64,000 nucleotides of DNA from Echinostoma caproni (GCA_900618425.1 UZAN01039481.1:1-64000); one strand, 5' to 3'. Positions 34,980 through 46,858 are shown, counted from the stretch's first letter. Made by a program: numbers and translations. The notes: generated by a model not told the origin, from the sequence alone.

Positions 34980-36000
34980 AACTCCCGCAATCAGTCCTTT
35001 TCAACAAGCTATTTTAGAATGGTCCGATGGTGCTTTTCTTAAACCCAAACAAATGTTTGGTTTCCCTTACGGATAGGTCACCTATGAATTTCAGATTACT
35101 TGTTCCCAACATCATGGGTAACCACCGAGACGTTGAAAGGTCGCGGTACTTCAAATATCTTGGCTGTTTTCTGTCTGATGAGCTCAAATTGTCCTACCGC
35201 GTGTAACAAATATTTCGTAAAGTCAAACAGCAGATGCTTTGCATCCCACCTCTTCGACATTTGAAGTTGCCATCGTATGGAATTATTAAATTTTGTTTGT
35301 GCACATTATGTCATTTGGCCCACTAATTCCAAGTAATCGTCCACTGTCTAGTGTCTAGGGATTTCATATTGATCAGGCGCTTTCTGGAAAGCATCCCTTT
35401 ATATGTAGCTGCTCTTACGTGACGCTGGTGGACTCCATTGCCAACTAACACATTAGGGCGGTTTTGAGGTGCAACATATCATTTACAATTGACCCCCACT
35501 CGTTTCATTTTTACTTCTGTAACTTTTCTATACTCGCACCACAGATTTTACAATGCCATTGTACTTGAGCTTCCTAGTATATTGATTTATAGGGACAATC
35601 AAGTGCGACAGAATCTCATGCAGTTTATGCTGCAATCATTCAATTTCACTATGCGTTCTCGCACCTCACCATCGCTGTCTATCTACTGGATGTCATATTT
35701 TTGAATCCGTTTTAATCGCAAATACATCAAAGCGAAAGTCATATAACTTTCCATTGGACGTTCTGTCCTCAATGGATAAATAAGGTGCTTTCCTTATTCG
35801 AATAGACCTGTGTAATAGTTCACCGAAATGAAAATGGATATGGAGGGTAACGAATAATCTCAGATTTTATCCGTGAGACTATAATGACCAAAGGAATTAT
35901 TGTCATATGGAATCAAGAAGGTTAAAGAGGTTTCTGGTCCATCTGATACTTCACAATACATGTATAAAACCGCATGCTGGTATCAAATCATGAATCGTCT
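34980..36000 (+). mobile_element. non-LTR retrotransposon relic H (C-terminal RT domain)
   Basis: Plus-strand fragments in shifting frames: AILEWSDGAFLKPKQMFGFPY, RYFKYLGCFLSDELKLSYRV (the KYLG block, about 35.14 kb), RKVKQQMLCIPPLRHLKLPSYGI and the RRFLESIPLYV..AAL block. This is the post-palm region of a CR1/jockey-like RT, in a family distinct from B and D. The RT palm is missing and stops are frequent. The right end is approximate. Confidence 0.65.
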
Positions 36001-36290
36001 TGTATCCGGTACAAAACACTATACTTTGTGAGACAATGGATAACTGTGAGTTATTCCCACCACAAACCAACCAACCCTCTGAACCATAAGGCTCAGATAG
36101 ATCTCACCAAAATGTGCAAAAATGCGACATAGATTAGAATTGAAGCAGAAGGATCCAAACGTATGCGTCGAAGCTGAACAACCAATGGAGATGTTGGTGT
36201 CAAGTTGTTGTCACGGCATTGCAAACAAGGTGAAGTAGTCCGTTCCGGAAATTCAGTGAACAAACGTGGTTTTCGATTTTGCTTGATTTG

Positions 36291-36400
36291 AACTGATTAT
36301 CCTTCGGATTTCATCTTTACGAGCAATCCTCAGTTCATCGGATAAACCATACAATCAAAAGCAACTGACTCGAGTTTCGCTCTTATTGGAGCTCATCAGT
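36291..36400 (-). repeat. half copy of the 10631-10901 TIR element
   Basis: Matches the reverse complement of 10795-10901: ACTGATTATCCTTCGG, GCAATCCTCAGTTCAT, and ACTCGAGTTTCGCTCTTATTGGAGCTCATCA after small gaps. The tRNA-like half is missing, so this is a terminal remnant. Confidence 0.75.
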
Positions 36401-36669
36401 AGTGCATATCAACCGAATCACATTTCAAATTCATATTTGTTCAGGCGTTATCTTCAATGACAGTCAATCAGCTCATTTGGTCCGATTTTTCTTAGCTAAT
36501 AAATTAATAAATTAATCTTGTTATTCAAGTAAAATGCTGCTACTCATTCAATGCATCCTTAAATCATTGCTAAACATCTGGTGGTGCGCGCCTCTCCGTG
36601 CCAGAAGTATGTACGTGGTTCAAGATACATGGTGTTATAAAAGTGAACCACGTTTTTAAGGGTACTAAC

Positions 36670-36934
36670 TGAATAAGGCACTGAGGGTCTAAACTGAATC
36701 CGATCATGCAGTTCATCATGCATCCATCTACGCTAGAGTATGGTGAGCCATATGTGAGATCAGTTTTACGCGATTCATTTCCTGAACCAGCTAACCAAGG
36801 TAACCAATAGCCGAATTCTTTCATTATCGTCTGAAGCTTACTTGACCAAATGTCTTTTCCCGGGTTGGGAGACATATAATCAAACCTCATCCAATCGAAA
36901 CTTTCAAACTCATTCAACAGGTAGCTTGGTTTAT
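36670..36934 (-). CDS. candidate exon, aromatic-rich unknown protein
   Basis: On the minus strand the acceptor GATTTTTCCATAG is followed by 265 nt open with two leading and two trailing bases to a TTCA/GTTAGT donor (an alternative donor GTTTAG lies slightly upstream). About 87 residues: FESFDWMRFDYMSPNPGKD, FGYWLPWLAGSGNESRK (an N-glycosylation-type NES) and a DGCMMNCMIGF Cys pair. The composition is clearly protein-like. No family is recognised. The continuing frame beyond the donor is probably intronic. Its phases do not join directly to the other minus-strand candidates, so intermediate exons would be needed. Confidence 0.5.
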
Positions 36935-37382
36935 CTATGGAAAAATCAATTCATTCCTACTATACGGGGTTTTCGCTGACCTGATCCAGTCGGTGACGTG
37001 TAACATCCAAAGATCTGAGCACCGTGGTTTCTCGGTAGGATGCGATTGGTTTGATTTACTTAAAGTTACCGCAAATGCTTAAATTCATCTCATATTTTAA
37101 CAAAATGAAACTTTACTCCTCAATCACGTTCGTAGCGTTACCGTCTTACGCGTGAATTTGCGATTAGCTATATTAGTAACTACAAGTATGGGACTTGAAC
37201 TTATATGTGAGTATGGAGTGTGAATAACTCTATGTTATGCTATAGACAAAGATTCATCATTGTAGGTTCACGAGAAGTCTAGCCCAGGAATGTTCCCTTC
37301 AAGTAAGCAAAGAATGTCGCTCAATAAATAGAAAAACTGTTTAGGTAAGAAATGATATGGTTTTTCTTTGTTTTGTTTCTAG
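36935..37382. other. no feature recognised
   Basis: AT-rich flank between candidate exons on opposite strands. Confidence 0.5.
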
Positions 37383-37454
37383 GTTTCCGGAAGGTATACC
37401 TCAGCTTCTAGCTTCACAAACAGTACCCCTTTGATACTATCCAAAAGGATGAAG
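37383..37454 (+). CDS. candidate exon after a very strong acceptor
   Basis: TTTTTCTTTGTTTTGTTTCTAG at 37361-37382 is one of the best acceptors in the window. Phase 0 reads VSGRYTSASSFTNSTPLILS to a TGAA/GTAAAA donor. Another frame is open for 16 codons. An early GGAAG/GTATAC donor would instead make an 11-nt micro-exon at 37383-37393. I cannot choose between these. Confidence 0.35.
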
Positions 37455-37799
37455 TAAAAGGGAGCAATATGAGAGGTCGAGTTTGGCGCATGAGTGCTCC
37501 CTCGTGCGCAAGCACTCACGTGTAAGGAATGTGAAGCGAGGCCTTTGAATTCGGCCTCAACATTTATCTCGAAAGTCATATTTACACTTTTGTGGATTTA
37601 TTTGTCATCAAAACGCATCGTTATCAATTTCAAGGACACCAAATGCTATCCTACACGAGCACGTTCATGAAATTTTTATGTTATCGCGCAAACTGCACCC
37701 TTTGTGAAATATTCCAACAATGTGAGAAATAAGTTTAAGCGGATGATCAAAACACAAAACGGCAGAAGCAGAGAACATTGAGCAGGCTAGCAAGTCGTT

Positions 37800-40065
37800 C
37801 TCAGACAGTGCAGCACCAGTCAAAAGTAAAAAGGTGTACAAAAAACTGGGAATAATTATGCTTCAGGAATCGTGGCTGCACGAAAAAATCCTTAAAGAAA
37901 TCGTACAAGTGGATGGATATAACTTTGATCGGGTTGACCTCCCGTGAGTGTCCGTAAACGAGGCGGCGTTGTAAGTTACGTTAGCGACAACTGGAGTAAA
38001 TCAACTGCTGTCATCTACGGATACTCAACGAATAAAATCAGTTGTCACGTCAATGAATGTAAGCGGGTTTCATTCCATACTTCTTGGAAACTGTTACCTG
38101 TCACCAAGAATACCAGTGGCTGACATAAATAGTTTTTCTGACTTTTTTCTACCTCCATAGTATCAAAAACAAGTGACTCTTTGTGTATATTCGTTGGTGA
38201 TGTCAAAAGAATGAGGAAGAAATCTTCACCACACTGGATCTACAAAATTCAGTACTTTTTCCTACCAGACTCAATTCGCAATTTGATTTCGTTTTTACAA
38301 ACAGACCACAATTTTTTGAAGTCCATCAACGTGCTTGTCTGAGCAGTTCAGATCATTGTATCTAAGTATGTCTCACTATATGCAGCAAAACTAACCGATA
38401 CATATTTTTAAGAAGGCCTTCGAAGAAAGTGAGCCAAAGAAATTGTTCATCAGAGAACCTAAAAAGGCTCAGATCCATGATTGCCACCACAGATCTTTTG
38501 ATGTTTCCCGATCAGAACCATTCTGTCCCCTGTGAACATGTTACGGACCACCTTATTTCTGTTTTAACCAATGTTGTTCACTAGAGACGGTCTATATCCA
38601 TAAAGAGAGATATTCATCACCATTACTCAAGCAGTTACGCAGGCGGAAAGAACAAGCCTATAAACAATGACAACGAATCCATGTCAAGCGGAAAAATCCC
38701 CGACATTTGGAGACTGACCAAGACTACTCCCGTTCCAAAAAAGGAACCTGGGAAGTATCGTCCCATCACCTGCACGTCAGTCGTGCTCAAGTTATTTTAG
38801 GGATGCTTATTACCGTGGGTTGTCNATACATCAGTTTGCATACCGCTCTTCGCGCTCAACACTTGATGCCGTTGCATTCCTTGTTCATTCAATAATTTTG
38901 GCACTAGATACGAAAGTAAGACCGTCAGAATGAGAATGTTCTTAGACCACAAAAACGCTTTCGGCAGTCTTGACCGGTTAGTATTGCTCAAGTGATCACC
39001 GAAAGTGATGTTAATGCAAACGTTGGCAGATTGATCTGCCATCATGTCAAAANATAGAAGGCAGTTTACGTGCCTCAACGGCAAAAGTCCTCCACTCTCC
39101 CAGTTTCTTCTAGAGTTCTGCAAGGTGCAATATTTTCCTCAATTTTTCAATGTATGTCAAACAATTTCCATTTCTCCAGCATTCATTGGCTGTAAATACG
39201 CTGATGACGTTGTTATAAGTTGCGAAGCATCCACCTCTGAAGAGGCTTCAGAAATTCAAAGCAAGCTAAACGACGTTGTTACTTGATCTTTGTCCCGTTT
39301 CCTCTCATTAAATGCCTCAAAATGTCAGGATATTGTGTTTTCCCTCTTGGCCGATGTACCATATTCAGCCCTCACAGCTAGGTTCCCCAACCTATCTGCC
39401 AATCGTCAAACTATACCAAAATCAACAGTAGTAAAATACCTTGGTTTCATCTTATCACGCAATTTATCATGATCCCTGCATGTTCAAAACACGTTCTGTA
39501 AAGTTAGAAAGCTTTCATATTTCTCACTCCGATTGAAATTACTTTCTGTTCCCCACAAGCTGATTGTTAGGTTTGTGAATGCATGTGTGCTACCCCAATG
39601 GTCGTATTACTCCCCAGTGTTTTTTCCGGTATGTTGAAGAAAGATTTTTATGTACTGGCCAGATCTCTGAAGCATCTCTAAATGTGGTGGTATTGTCAGG
39701 GATAAACTAACGGATTCAATCGTAGACAGACACGCAAGCATGCGAAAGTTTCACTGCCAAGATACTCTCAGACACTCATCACCTATTACACAAGTAATTA
39801 TCAAAAGCTGCATCTACATCATCCACACGCTCAAGATTTAAATTTTTATTTACACTTACCTGTACGTATCGTTTTTCTGTTCTGCCATATTTAGCATGTC
39901 TACTTATTGACAAGGAGAAAATTTCCACAGAATTGCCCGTATGCTTGGCTCAGTGACAAACACAATCTACTGCTTTCAGTTTTATTATGTAATGGCTTTG
40001 TAAATTTGAATCCACAAATATGGAGTAAATGCTGAAAATTCACCCATCCGGGTGCATAAAGCTAC
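37800..40065 (+). mobile_element. CR1/jockey-like non-LTR retrotransposon F
   Basis: Plus-strand pieces in order: endonuclease IIMLQESWLHEKILKEI (about 37.86 kb) and FVGDVKRMRKK (about 38.19 kb, from a GDFN motif), then RT fingers DIWRLTKTTPVPKKEPGKYRPI (about 38.7 kb). HQFAYRSSRSTLDAVAFLVHS follows, then a damaged motif A HKNAFGSLDRLVLLK, motif C KYADDVVIS (about 39.2 kb) and the KYLGFILSRNLSWSLHVQNTF block (about 39.44-39.49 kb). It then reads to LPQWSYYSPVFFP. The family differs from B/D/G. Two N (38825, 39053) and several frameshifts. The 3' end resembles 41.23-41.28 kb. Confidence 0.85.
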
Positions 40066-40816
40066 TACTGACTTGACTTTAGTATCCACAGCTCGTCTTG
40101 GTTTTACCTGACTGCATTTTTCCATGGGTTTTCAGTCAGAATCTCAGTTCACGCTGTTGTACTCTGATGAATATTCCGAATACTACATAGGTATAGCTGT
40201 TCTAAAAATGTTTCCACTACTATTAGAAATTTTGGCCGAATAGCACTGTCACCATTGCATAATAATATGTTCCCGCTTGACAATACGACCGTTAGTTTTC
40301 CCAAACACGAAATGTTTCCTATTCCGAAGAGTCCTAAGAGGAACACGTAGCCGGCTAAAAGAACAACTTTATCAGCCAGATTCTGCTGTGACTGCCCGAC
40401 AAAGTTTACCAAACATGTGTCTGATTCTGGCACACTTAGGACATAGTTTGTCCATCACGACTCGGTGGTTCCTAAGTTCACAGATGTGCTTCCTCACAAT
40501 ATCTCTCCTACTAACTATAACCGATACCAGAATGCCGTGAAATTTCGTTTGAGCGTTCTGGCAACGAGTTGCATTACGAAAAAATCTGCACTAAAATCAA
40601 CAAAAAAGATAAACGAGGAAAATGGTTGTCGTGAAACAGTCGATTAGAAAAACGTTACCAAAGTGCAGTCAAATACCTTAGAACCCCAAACAAAACAGAC
40701 AGCATGAAAGGGGACCACTTGGAATGTGACATGCCCATAGACCATATGATATCAACAGGAGAAACATCAAAACTACCACAAAAAATGGACAACCCCAATT
40801 AGTTTTAGGGAATAAA
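40066..40816. other. no gene recognised
   Basis: Overlapping fortuitous ORFs (40149-40540) without splice support or domains. Confidence 0.45.
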
Positions 40817-40860
40817 ATGTACCTGGTACATGTACCAGGTACATGTACCTGTGCCAGGTA
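40817..40860. repeat. perfect 28-bp palindrome plus overlapping copies
   Basis: 40817-40844 is a perfect palindrome centred in ACCTGGTACATGTACCAGGT. The GGTACATGTACC unit repeats, so 40837-40850 is a second overlapping palindrome, and a degenerate CCAGGTA closes the array. It sits 42 bp upstream of a micro-exon candidate. Confidence 0.9.
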
Positions 40861-40901
40861 TCACTGTAATAATAATAAAATTGTTCAACTTTCTTTTCTA
40901 G

Positions 40902-40929
40902 GAGAACTAATCGTACAATCAGATGTACG
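40902..40929 (+). CDS. candidate 28-nt micro-exon
   Basis: TTCAACTTTCTTTTCTAG (acceptor), 28 nt, then GTGAGA (donor); both splice signals are very good. Two frames are open: RTNRTIRCT (one leading base) and ELIVQSDV (two leading bases). The length is not a multiple of three, unlike classic schistosome micro-exon gene exons. A neighbouring exon candidate at 46553 is phase-compatible with the second frame. Confidence 0.4.
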
Positions 40930-41499
40930 GTGAGAATGCAAAAACTGAAAAGTGAGTGAGATGGTGGAACTCAAAAATGGCTCCCAGGGTTGATTAGACG
41001 CCAGTTTACATAGCTTTATTGTCAAGATCAAGTTTCATAAAAATTGCCACCGCGTAATGAAAATTGTAATTTGGCCGGTCGTAAAATCGACAAAACTCAA
41101 AATAAATTCAGATTGATCAGAAAATACGTGCGTATTGCACAACATACACTTTTGTAACCAACGACCTTTTCTCTAAGATGCCTTTAAACGAAACCAAGAT
41201 TGAAAGGAACCTGGGCAATAAAATGAAATGTCTTTTTACTGCCATCTGGGTGCACAAAGCTGCCAATGACTTTTGACTTTGAGAAAGCAAATTAACCACT
41301 GAATGAGTTGCAGAGTTTAAAATAGTCAGTATTGAGACTAGGCAAGCTATCGTTGGGTTTTGGCAAGCAGTAAAGCAAGATGGAACAAGTCGGCAGTTAG
41401 ATCTGGTGGAGGAATATAATTTACATGCGCCTGGGTCAAAGTGTAATAGATAGGAACTATAGAACGAAGTTTAGTTTACGAACTTCACACAGACATCCA
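40930..41499. other. no gene; 3' end similarity to element F
   Basis: GCCATCTGGGTGCACAAAGCTG with TGACTTTTGACTTT at 41240-41282 resembles the 3' end of element F (40046-40081). It is probably an isolated 3' tail fragment of the same family. Confidence 0.4.
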
Positions 41500-41503
41500 A
41501 CAA

Positions 41504-42365
41504 TTGCGTCGCACATATTACTTGAAGAAAGAGCACAACAAGACTAGGTTGCTCGATTTATGCCAAGGCAGATTCCGCTGCATCTCTACTGCTACAATAA
41601 GGAAGAAGATAATAGTTTATATCGTCGAACAGTACATCAAGTTACACACAGAATACAACAAGGCCGGATCTTTACATTTTTACCGTTGCCTAGTCATTGG
41701 TGCTATGATTGACGGTGGTTTTCGAAAACACAGACGAGGTTTCCATTTTCTATTCGCAACCGATTCCGTGGATTCAACAACTGGGGATAGGTGTTAGTAT
41801 AAATGATCCTAAATCGGTTTGTCCGATCTTGACCATGATTGGTGAACCACAGTTGTTTAGCGACGCAAGTTATTTGAGTGTTCGATGCCCTAGATTTGAT
41901 GATGGGGTTAGTAATGATGATGACTTTCCCTGTTGTGTGTGTTGAATGGCAGCCATTTGGTTGGCTGCTTCCCCCTTCCCGAACAGTGTGTCTTTGTGTA
42001 TTCAATACAAGGAAGTAAAAGGAAAAAAAGAGTGCTTAGTGGTGGGTGACGTGTATTCAACTGCCTATCTGTTCTGCAAATGTGAGATGCCTAGCATCCA
42101 CATTCAAACAGGTAAATTGTGTTATTTGGTGGAGTGGCACGGGTCGCTTTGTGGGTGGAATGGAGATGCATGTGACTGTGTACAGGGCAACTGGGTTGGC
42201 AACAATAAAAGTGCATTTAACCACATTTTTCAATCGGTCTTGCAAAATCAGGTTGATAGACTTCACTTGGAAGGGAAGGTATATGTATACCTTCTTGATG
42301 GCGGCATATACTGCTGTTCTTGCTCCGGTATCCTACGGGACTTCATAATAAAACGGCCAGGGTAG
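41504..42365 (+). other. ORF-rich island of unknown nature
   Basis: Overlapping frames of 97-139 codons occur on the plus strand and one of 100 codons on the minus strand (42005-41703). The longest (41946-42365, 139 codons) has ten Cys (FCKCEMP, CDCVQGNW, YCCSCSGI), but no signal peptide, recognised domain or clear splice sites. A 7-bp hairpin (GCAGCCA/TGGCTGC) lies at 41949-41968. The low stop density suggests an old repeat with coding ancestry or GC bias. I assign no function. Confidence 0.3.
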
Positions 42366-42579
42366 CCGTTCGCGACAAGAATTGATTGGATTAGGTCTAA
42401 CTCCACTTGGGAACTACCTGCGGTACAAATACGGTGTAATCGATGGAAATGTATTTTTACTATACCGCGCTTGTAGATAACTGGTGCGAAACTTCGAAAG
42501 TGTGGATACTACCACATCCATGTAGAGTCCTGCTACTCGTTCCGTCATATCTCCTTACAATTTGAATGTTTGAAAATGC

Positions 42580-43140
42580 GAGACAATCATCCTGTTCTTC
42601 TTCCAGTGAGAAATGTATATTCTTGTGCAAACGGTCATTGCAAATTCGAAAGCTTAATCAGTTTCAGTGTTTTTCCCATCTTATTTTATTCTTTCTCCTG
42701 GATTACCTGAAAAAAGATTTCAAAGTTATAAGCCACATTTCTTCTATTACTATAAACAAGCTAACTGTGAAACTTTCACAGTGTCATACAACTTCCTACG
42801 CCAAATTCGCGGAGCGGATTCTCACAGATGCTGGTCACCCATTGCACGCAGAACTGACAAGTTGTCGTTCCCATCATTCAACACGCTCAAAATTCCGCAA
42901 AATTTCATATCGCATAAAGGATTACCGAAATGCACCTATAACCTATCTTGCACGTTTACCTACAAACAGAGAGCTTGTAACAAGTGAACTTTGCCTTAAC
43001 CTTGGACTATGAAATGTTCCTATGTCTGTATATACTTTTTACCCGTTGAACATGACATTTGAAGTGTATAGTTTTTTAATTGAATTGTAGGCTTTAAAGC
43101 TAGAAAAAATTATAAAAATATAATACAATACGTCACATGG
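42580..43140 (+). mobile_element. CR1-like fragment G (C-terminus and 3' tail)
   Basis: A plus-strand frame of 148 codons ends at 43012 with KFAERILTDAGHPLHAELTSC, HSTRSKFRKISYR and YRNAPITYLARLPTN. This is the same C-terminal block as in fragment B and the 19.6 kb copy, preceded by SLQIRKLNQFQ. The 3' flank to about 43.14 kb is AT-rich and ends in TATAATACAATACG, matching the tail type of B. Severely 5' truncated. The conserved CHTTSYAKFAERIL block makes the family assignment firm. Confidence 0.8.
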
Positions 43141-43342
43141 ATAACATGGAACAGGTCGCAAGGTTAAAAGCTGGGGGATGCTTGAGAAGAGCACAGTGCA
43201 GATAATTCGATATGCCTTTCAGTAAATTGCAAACAGAATAAAGCAAAGAGAAAGCCATATCCGCGGTGTCATGATTTTCGTGTTTGCAACATTTTAAATG
43301 TCATCGGTTTGGTTGGCGACAAGTTGTAGAACAGTTAACTTT

Positions 43343-43549
43343 ATCAGTTTAAATTTAGAGAGTTGATTACGGTTGACTCGGAGTTTTACGATGTGGGATC
43401 TGTGTCGCGCTTTCCCGAATCGGTGCCATTGAGTCTGCATCGTTCTCAAAAGCGGAGGAGCCAAGGATATCTAAACCGACTGCGAATGACGCCTTGTTAG
43501 GACGCAAACGCATCATCGGTAGAACAGATGTTGGAAAAAATCGGGGACG
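43343..43549 (+). CDS. candidate exon with strong GTAAGT donor
   Basis: A plus frame runs from about 43376 to a consensus donor GGACGA/GTAAGTT at 43549 and contains SASFSKAEEPRISKPTAND and GRKRIIGRTDVGKNRGR, a charged, protein-like peptide. The acceptor is uncertain: TTAAATTTAG at 43337-43346 opens a different frame (ELITVDSEFYDVGSVSRFPES), while CCATTGAG at about 43430 would suit the donor frame. The minus strand (43594-43367) is also open and ends HRKTPSQP. Coding potential is high; the frame is unresolved. Confidence 0.4.
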
Positions 43550-43627
43550 AGTAAGTTGGGATTGCATTAGACGAATGATGAATGAATACAGCAAGAAGCT
43601 GGTAGATGTTACAATGAAGTGTTGGGA

Positions 43628-45209
43628 ATATCTTTCCGCCGGAATAGCTATCTGAATTAACCAGTCATGTAATTTAAAACCTCATTTTGCATAGAAATAA
43701 TCCGTATTTGTTATTTTGCGTTTTACCGTTAGAGGAACGTCGGTAGAGAGAACGTCGATATTCCTGTAAATCTAATCCAAGGTTCCCTTTCATGACGTTA
43801 CGGAAACGTTGTGTATGCGCGACTGTGCTGTGGAAGCAAAGTGATAACAGAAAAAAAAACGCTGCCTAAAACACCAGTGAGAAAGTCACGTTAGTTGGGA
43901 GAGGTATTTTAAGTGGGAAGAGTCAGTTACACTTTTAATTGGCTTCTTCAATGAGGCAGTTTTTCAAGGGAATAACCTGATGGTGAGAGACGACATCCTT
44001 GTTCCAAGCCAAACAAATGTCAGTCAATTCTAGATGTTCAGTGAACGTAAAAGGTGTCTACATTTAGCTAGCGACAGCAAGATGATTGTACATTAGTAAT
44101 TTTATTAACTGGCAAACGGAACAAATGATTTGACAGCTAATAAGCAGACCTTAGGTTGTATTTTCATATTACTCGAATTAATATCAAACTTCCCACTGCA
44201 CTCGCAGTTTATATAGATGTTAAGGCCCAATCAAACTTAAAAAGCAATTGGAGGCAGATTATACTTATATGCTCATTGTTATACAAATAGAAAGGCCGCA
44301 TTTGAAATAACGGTGCATTGCTATTNCAAACTCCCTTAGCCCCCAAACCAGTGTATTGATACTTTTCCAGTGTTAATGCACTCTGGGAAGGCAGGGTTTT
44401 CACTTAGCTGGCTACCCGTGAAAATTAACGTTGGAGTTGAATGGGTCGGTTTTCCGAAAATGGAAATTTCTCACTTTTCGTAAATTAGATGAGAATTGTT
44501 AGTGTCGATATATAATCGGACGACCACATGAGAAAGTGAAGCAACATAACCCAGTGTTTAAGTGTGATCGTTAGGTTAGAAACTCAGGAGGTCTCAGTAA
44601 ACGAACAACAAGCGGATACTGATATGACGTTTTTTCCACATACAGACCTTTGCTTAAACGAAGTAGTGGATTTCCTTACTAGTTACTAAAGCTTTACTAC
44701 CTGAAAAAGGATACATACAATCTGAGTCGCAATGGTAATCAGAATAAGTAAGATGCTTCCAAACAATGTTATCGTCTTCCATCTACTTTTTCGCTGTTAC
44801 TGATTTTGTACTTTATAAGCACCAGACAAAAACGCTTTCCCCAGTTCAGCCAAAGACCAAACAAATTCAATCATATATCTGTGTCTGGTATCACTGATAT
44901 ACTTCACATAATGTATAAAAGCTTCTAATAAGTAAACGAGGGCTTTATTTCATTTCGTCAGATTGTCTCTGCGATTGATCACGTTGGCTGACAATAAGCG
45001 CTGTCCCGAATCTCCACTTATTGTGATATAACTAATAAGAAAAGCAGAGAACAGCTGTGAAGAATACATTTGTGCGTCTATCTGTGTGCGTTTCGAATAA
45101 ACAAGTTGTATCCCTCCGGAAACGACTCGTTCAGTCTTCACATTCGCTCTTCTGTGAAAAACAAGTTCAGCTTCCGGAAAACGTCATCGATTCTTTTTTA
45201 TGTTTTCAG
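43628..45209. other. no gene recognised
   Basis: AT-rich sequence with one N (44326). No repeat family or exon that I can support. Confidence 0.45.
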
Positions 45210-45294
45210 TTTTAGTGACGACGATACAATAAATGTTCATTCTTTAAGACATATCATCTACAACTTGTCTGATTCTCCTTTACGGATCAGTTGA
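45210..45294 (+). CDS. candidate terminal exon
   Basis: The acceptor CGATTCTTTTTTATGTTTTCAG is excellent. One leading base and 27 codons (FSDDDTINVHSLRHIIYNLS, then DSPLRIS) run to a TGA. It would end a protein whose previous exon finishes with two bases; the 40902 micro-exon in its ELIVQSDV frame would fit. Unknown product. Confidence 0.4.
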
Positions 45295-46552
45295 AATTCA
45301 TTGTCGGGAACCACCGGTTGCGCACACTGCACTGATGCAATTCCCTCTGGTTTCAATAATGGAATTATTTTCAAGTTGTCAGCATATTCCGATGAGGTTA
45401 TTTCTCCTATTTGTCTCTTCTTGTACGCTGTCCTCTCACATCACATCACCTCAGGTCAGTTTGTTTGTGTGTTTTTGCAATTTTGTGCACGAGTACATTT
45501 CGATGGTGGTGGAGGTCTGCTGGTTCTGCGGTGTACGTCCACAGTTTGTCTATTCGGTGTGTGTGTGTCTGTGTGTGTGATATGGGTGAGGAACAAGTGA
45601 TATTTAGGTGGGAGTGAATGGACATAAACGAATATGCAAAACGGATAAAGTCAAGGTTTTCCCGTCTCTACCGAATTGTGCACTGAGCGGAGACCGTCAG
45701 ATTCATACTACACACACATACACACTAGTGCTGGCCGGAACTCAGATAATGCCTAGAGCACCGCACGATCTGATGAGTTGAGTTGAGGCATTGCGAAATG
45801 CCAAGTTGTTGTGTGTGTACGTTTTACGGCACACACACACTTTAGGGATCAAATTACTAGCAGGTTTTGTATTCGACTGGCGACAACTATTACACATGTG
45901 TATATGGCATAGATATATTCAAAAAACTTGCGACTGCATGATGACATTAGCGGCTGACAACGGAATGACAAAAATGATTAATGTCGTTGTTTTGTAGCGT
46001 TGGTAGTCTTTTTTTCTACACCAGACAAGAATGAAACTAGAGCAAGAGAGGGCGTGAGTTAAGAACGGAACTGCCTCCACTTAACTATAGTGATTAGTTG
46101 GATAAGTAATTTTTAAGTGTATAATACTCATTTATTTTATTGTCTAATTGTGATAAAGTGGCATAAAATTTCACTCAATACGATCAGTTAAATTATCAAT
46201 CTTAACTCGATATAAGGGCGTTTAAATTTAAGGATGTAGGACAATTTTTTAAAAGACTTCGATTATTCTAATCGGATAGGCACCAGCTGAAACCCATATC
46301 TTAGCTGTTATTAGTATTGCTTCGTAAGGAGTGTTTTTCTTCTCTTCGACCTCTTTTACTCGTTGCTCAAAGTTTTCAACTTCAAAGCAGGTTCAGTGCA
46401 CCCTATCTGATCGCAACTGACGGACTGGCTCCAAATGACCAATCACCATTCAGTAACCGTATCACCGACTGACAAAGGGACCAACCCGTTTGAGTGACTG
46501 ATAAGTTGATCAAACTCTGTAAATCAATTTCTTATCTCTTTCTTTTTTCAGG
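45295..46552. other. simple-repeat-rich, no gene
   Basis: Interrupted (GT)n at 45558-45580, (CA)n at about 45711-45725 and 45830-45841. No convincing frame. Confidence 0.5.
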
Positions 46553-46585
46553 ACGCCATTTTTTTCGTTTGAGGGGCGCCAACGG
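46553..46585 (+). CDS. candidate 33-nt micro-exon
   Basis: CTCTTTCTTTTTTCAG (46537-46552) is an excellent acceptor. The nearest donor, CAACG/GTATAC, would give 33 nt: TPFFSFEGRQ with one leading and two trailing bases. All frames meet stops if the exon continues to the later GTAGGT at 46663, in which case it would be untranslated. Phase-compatible with 40902 and 47065. Confidence 0.3.
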
Positions 46586-46858
46586 TATACACTGAACTAG
46601 CCATCGTGTCTTCCAGTCGTTGTGGAGAATGCGAATCCGACGATAGATACTGCTATTGATTGGTAGGTAGCACTGCTTTATCACATTTCACGAGAAGTCT
46701 AATTGCGGTGAGAAAATCTAATGTGCAACAGAAAGTCTTATTGAAAGGATTATTTGCACCGGCGTTGGTTTGCTGTTGCTCAGATAATAAACTGTAAGAT
46801 TTTCATTTTATGTTCACAAAGATAACTTCGGAGTTCCACTCATACAATGAGGCCTTAC

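Noticed and set aside
45301..45617. Overlapping ORFs of 68-99 codons with many Val/Cys
   Set aside because: Three frames overlap and the composition is driven by a GT-rich simple repeat.
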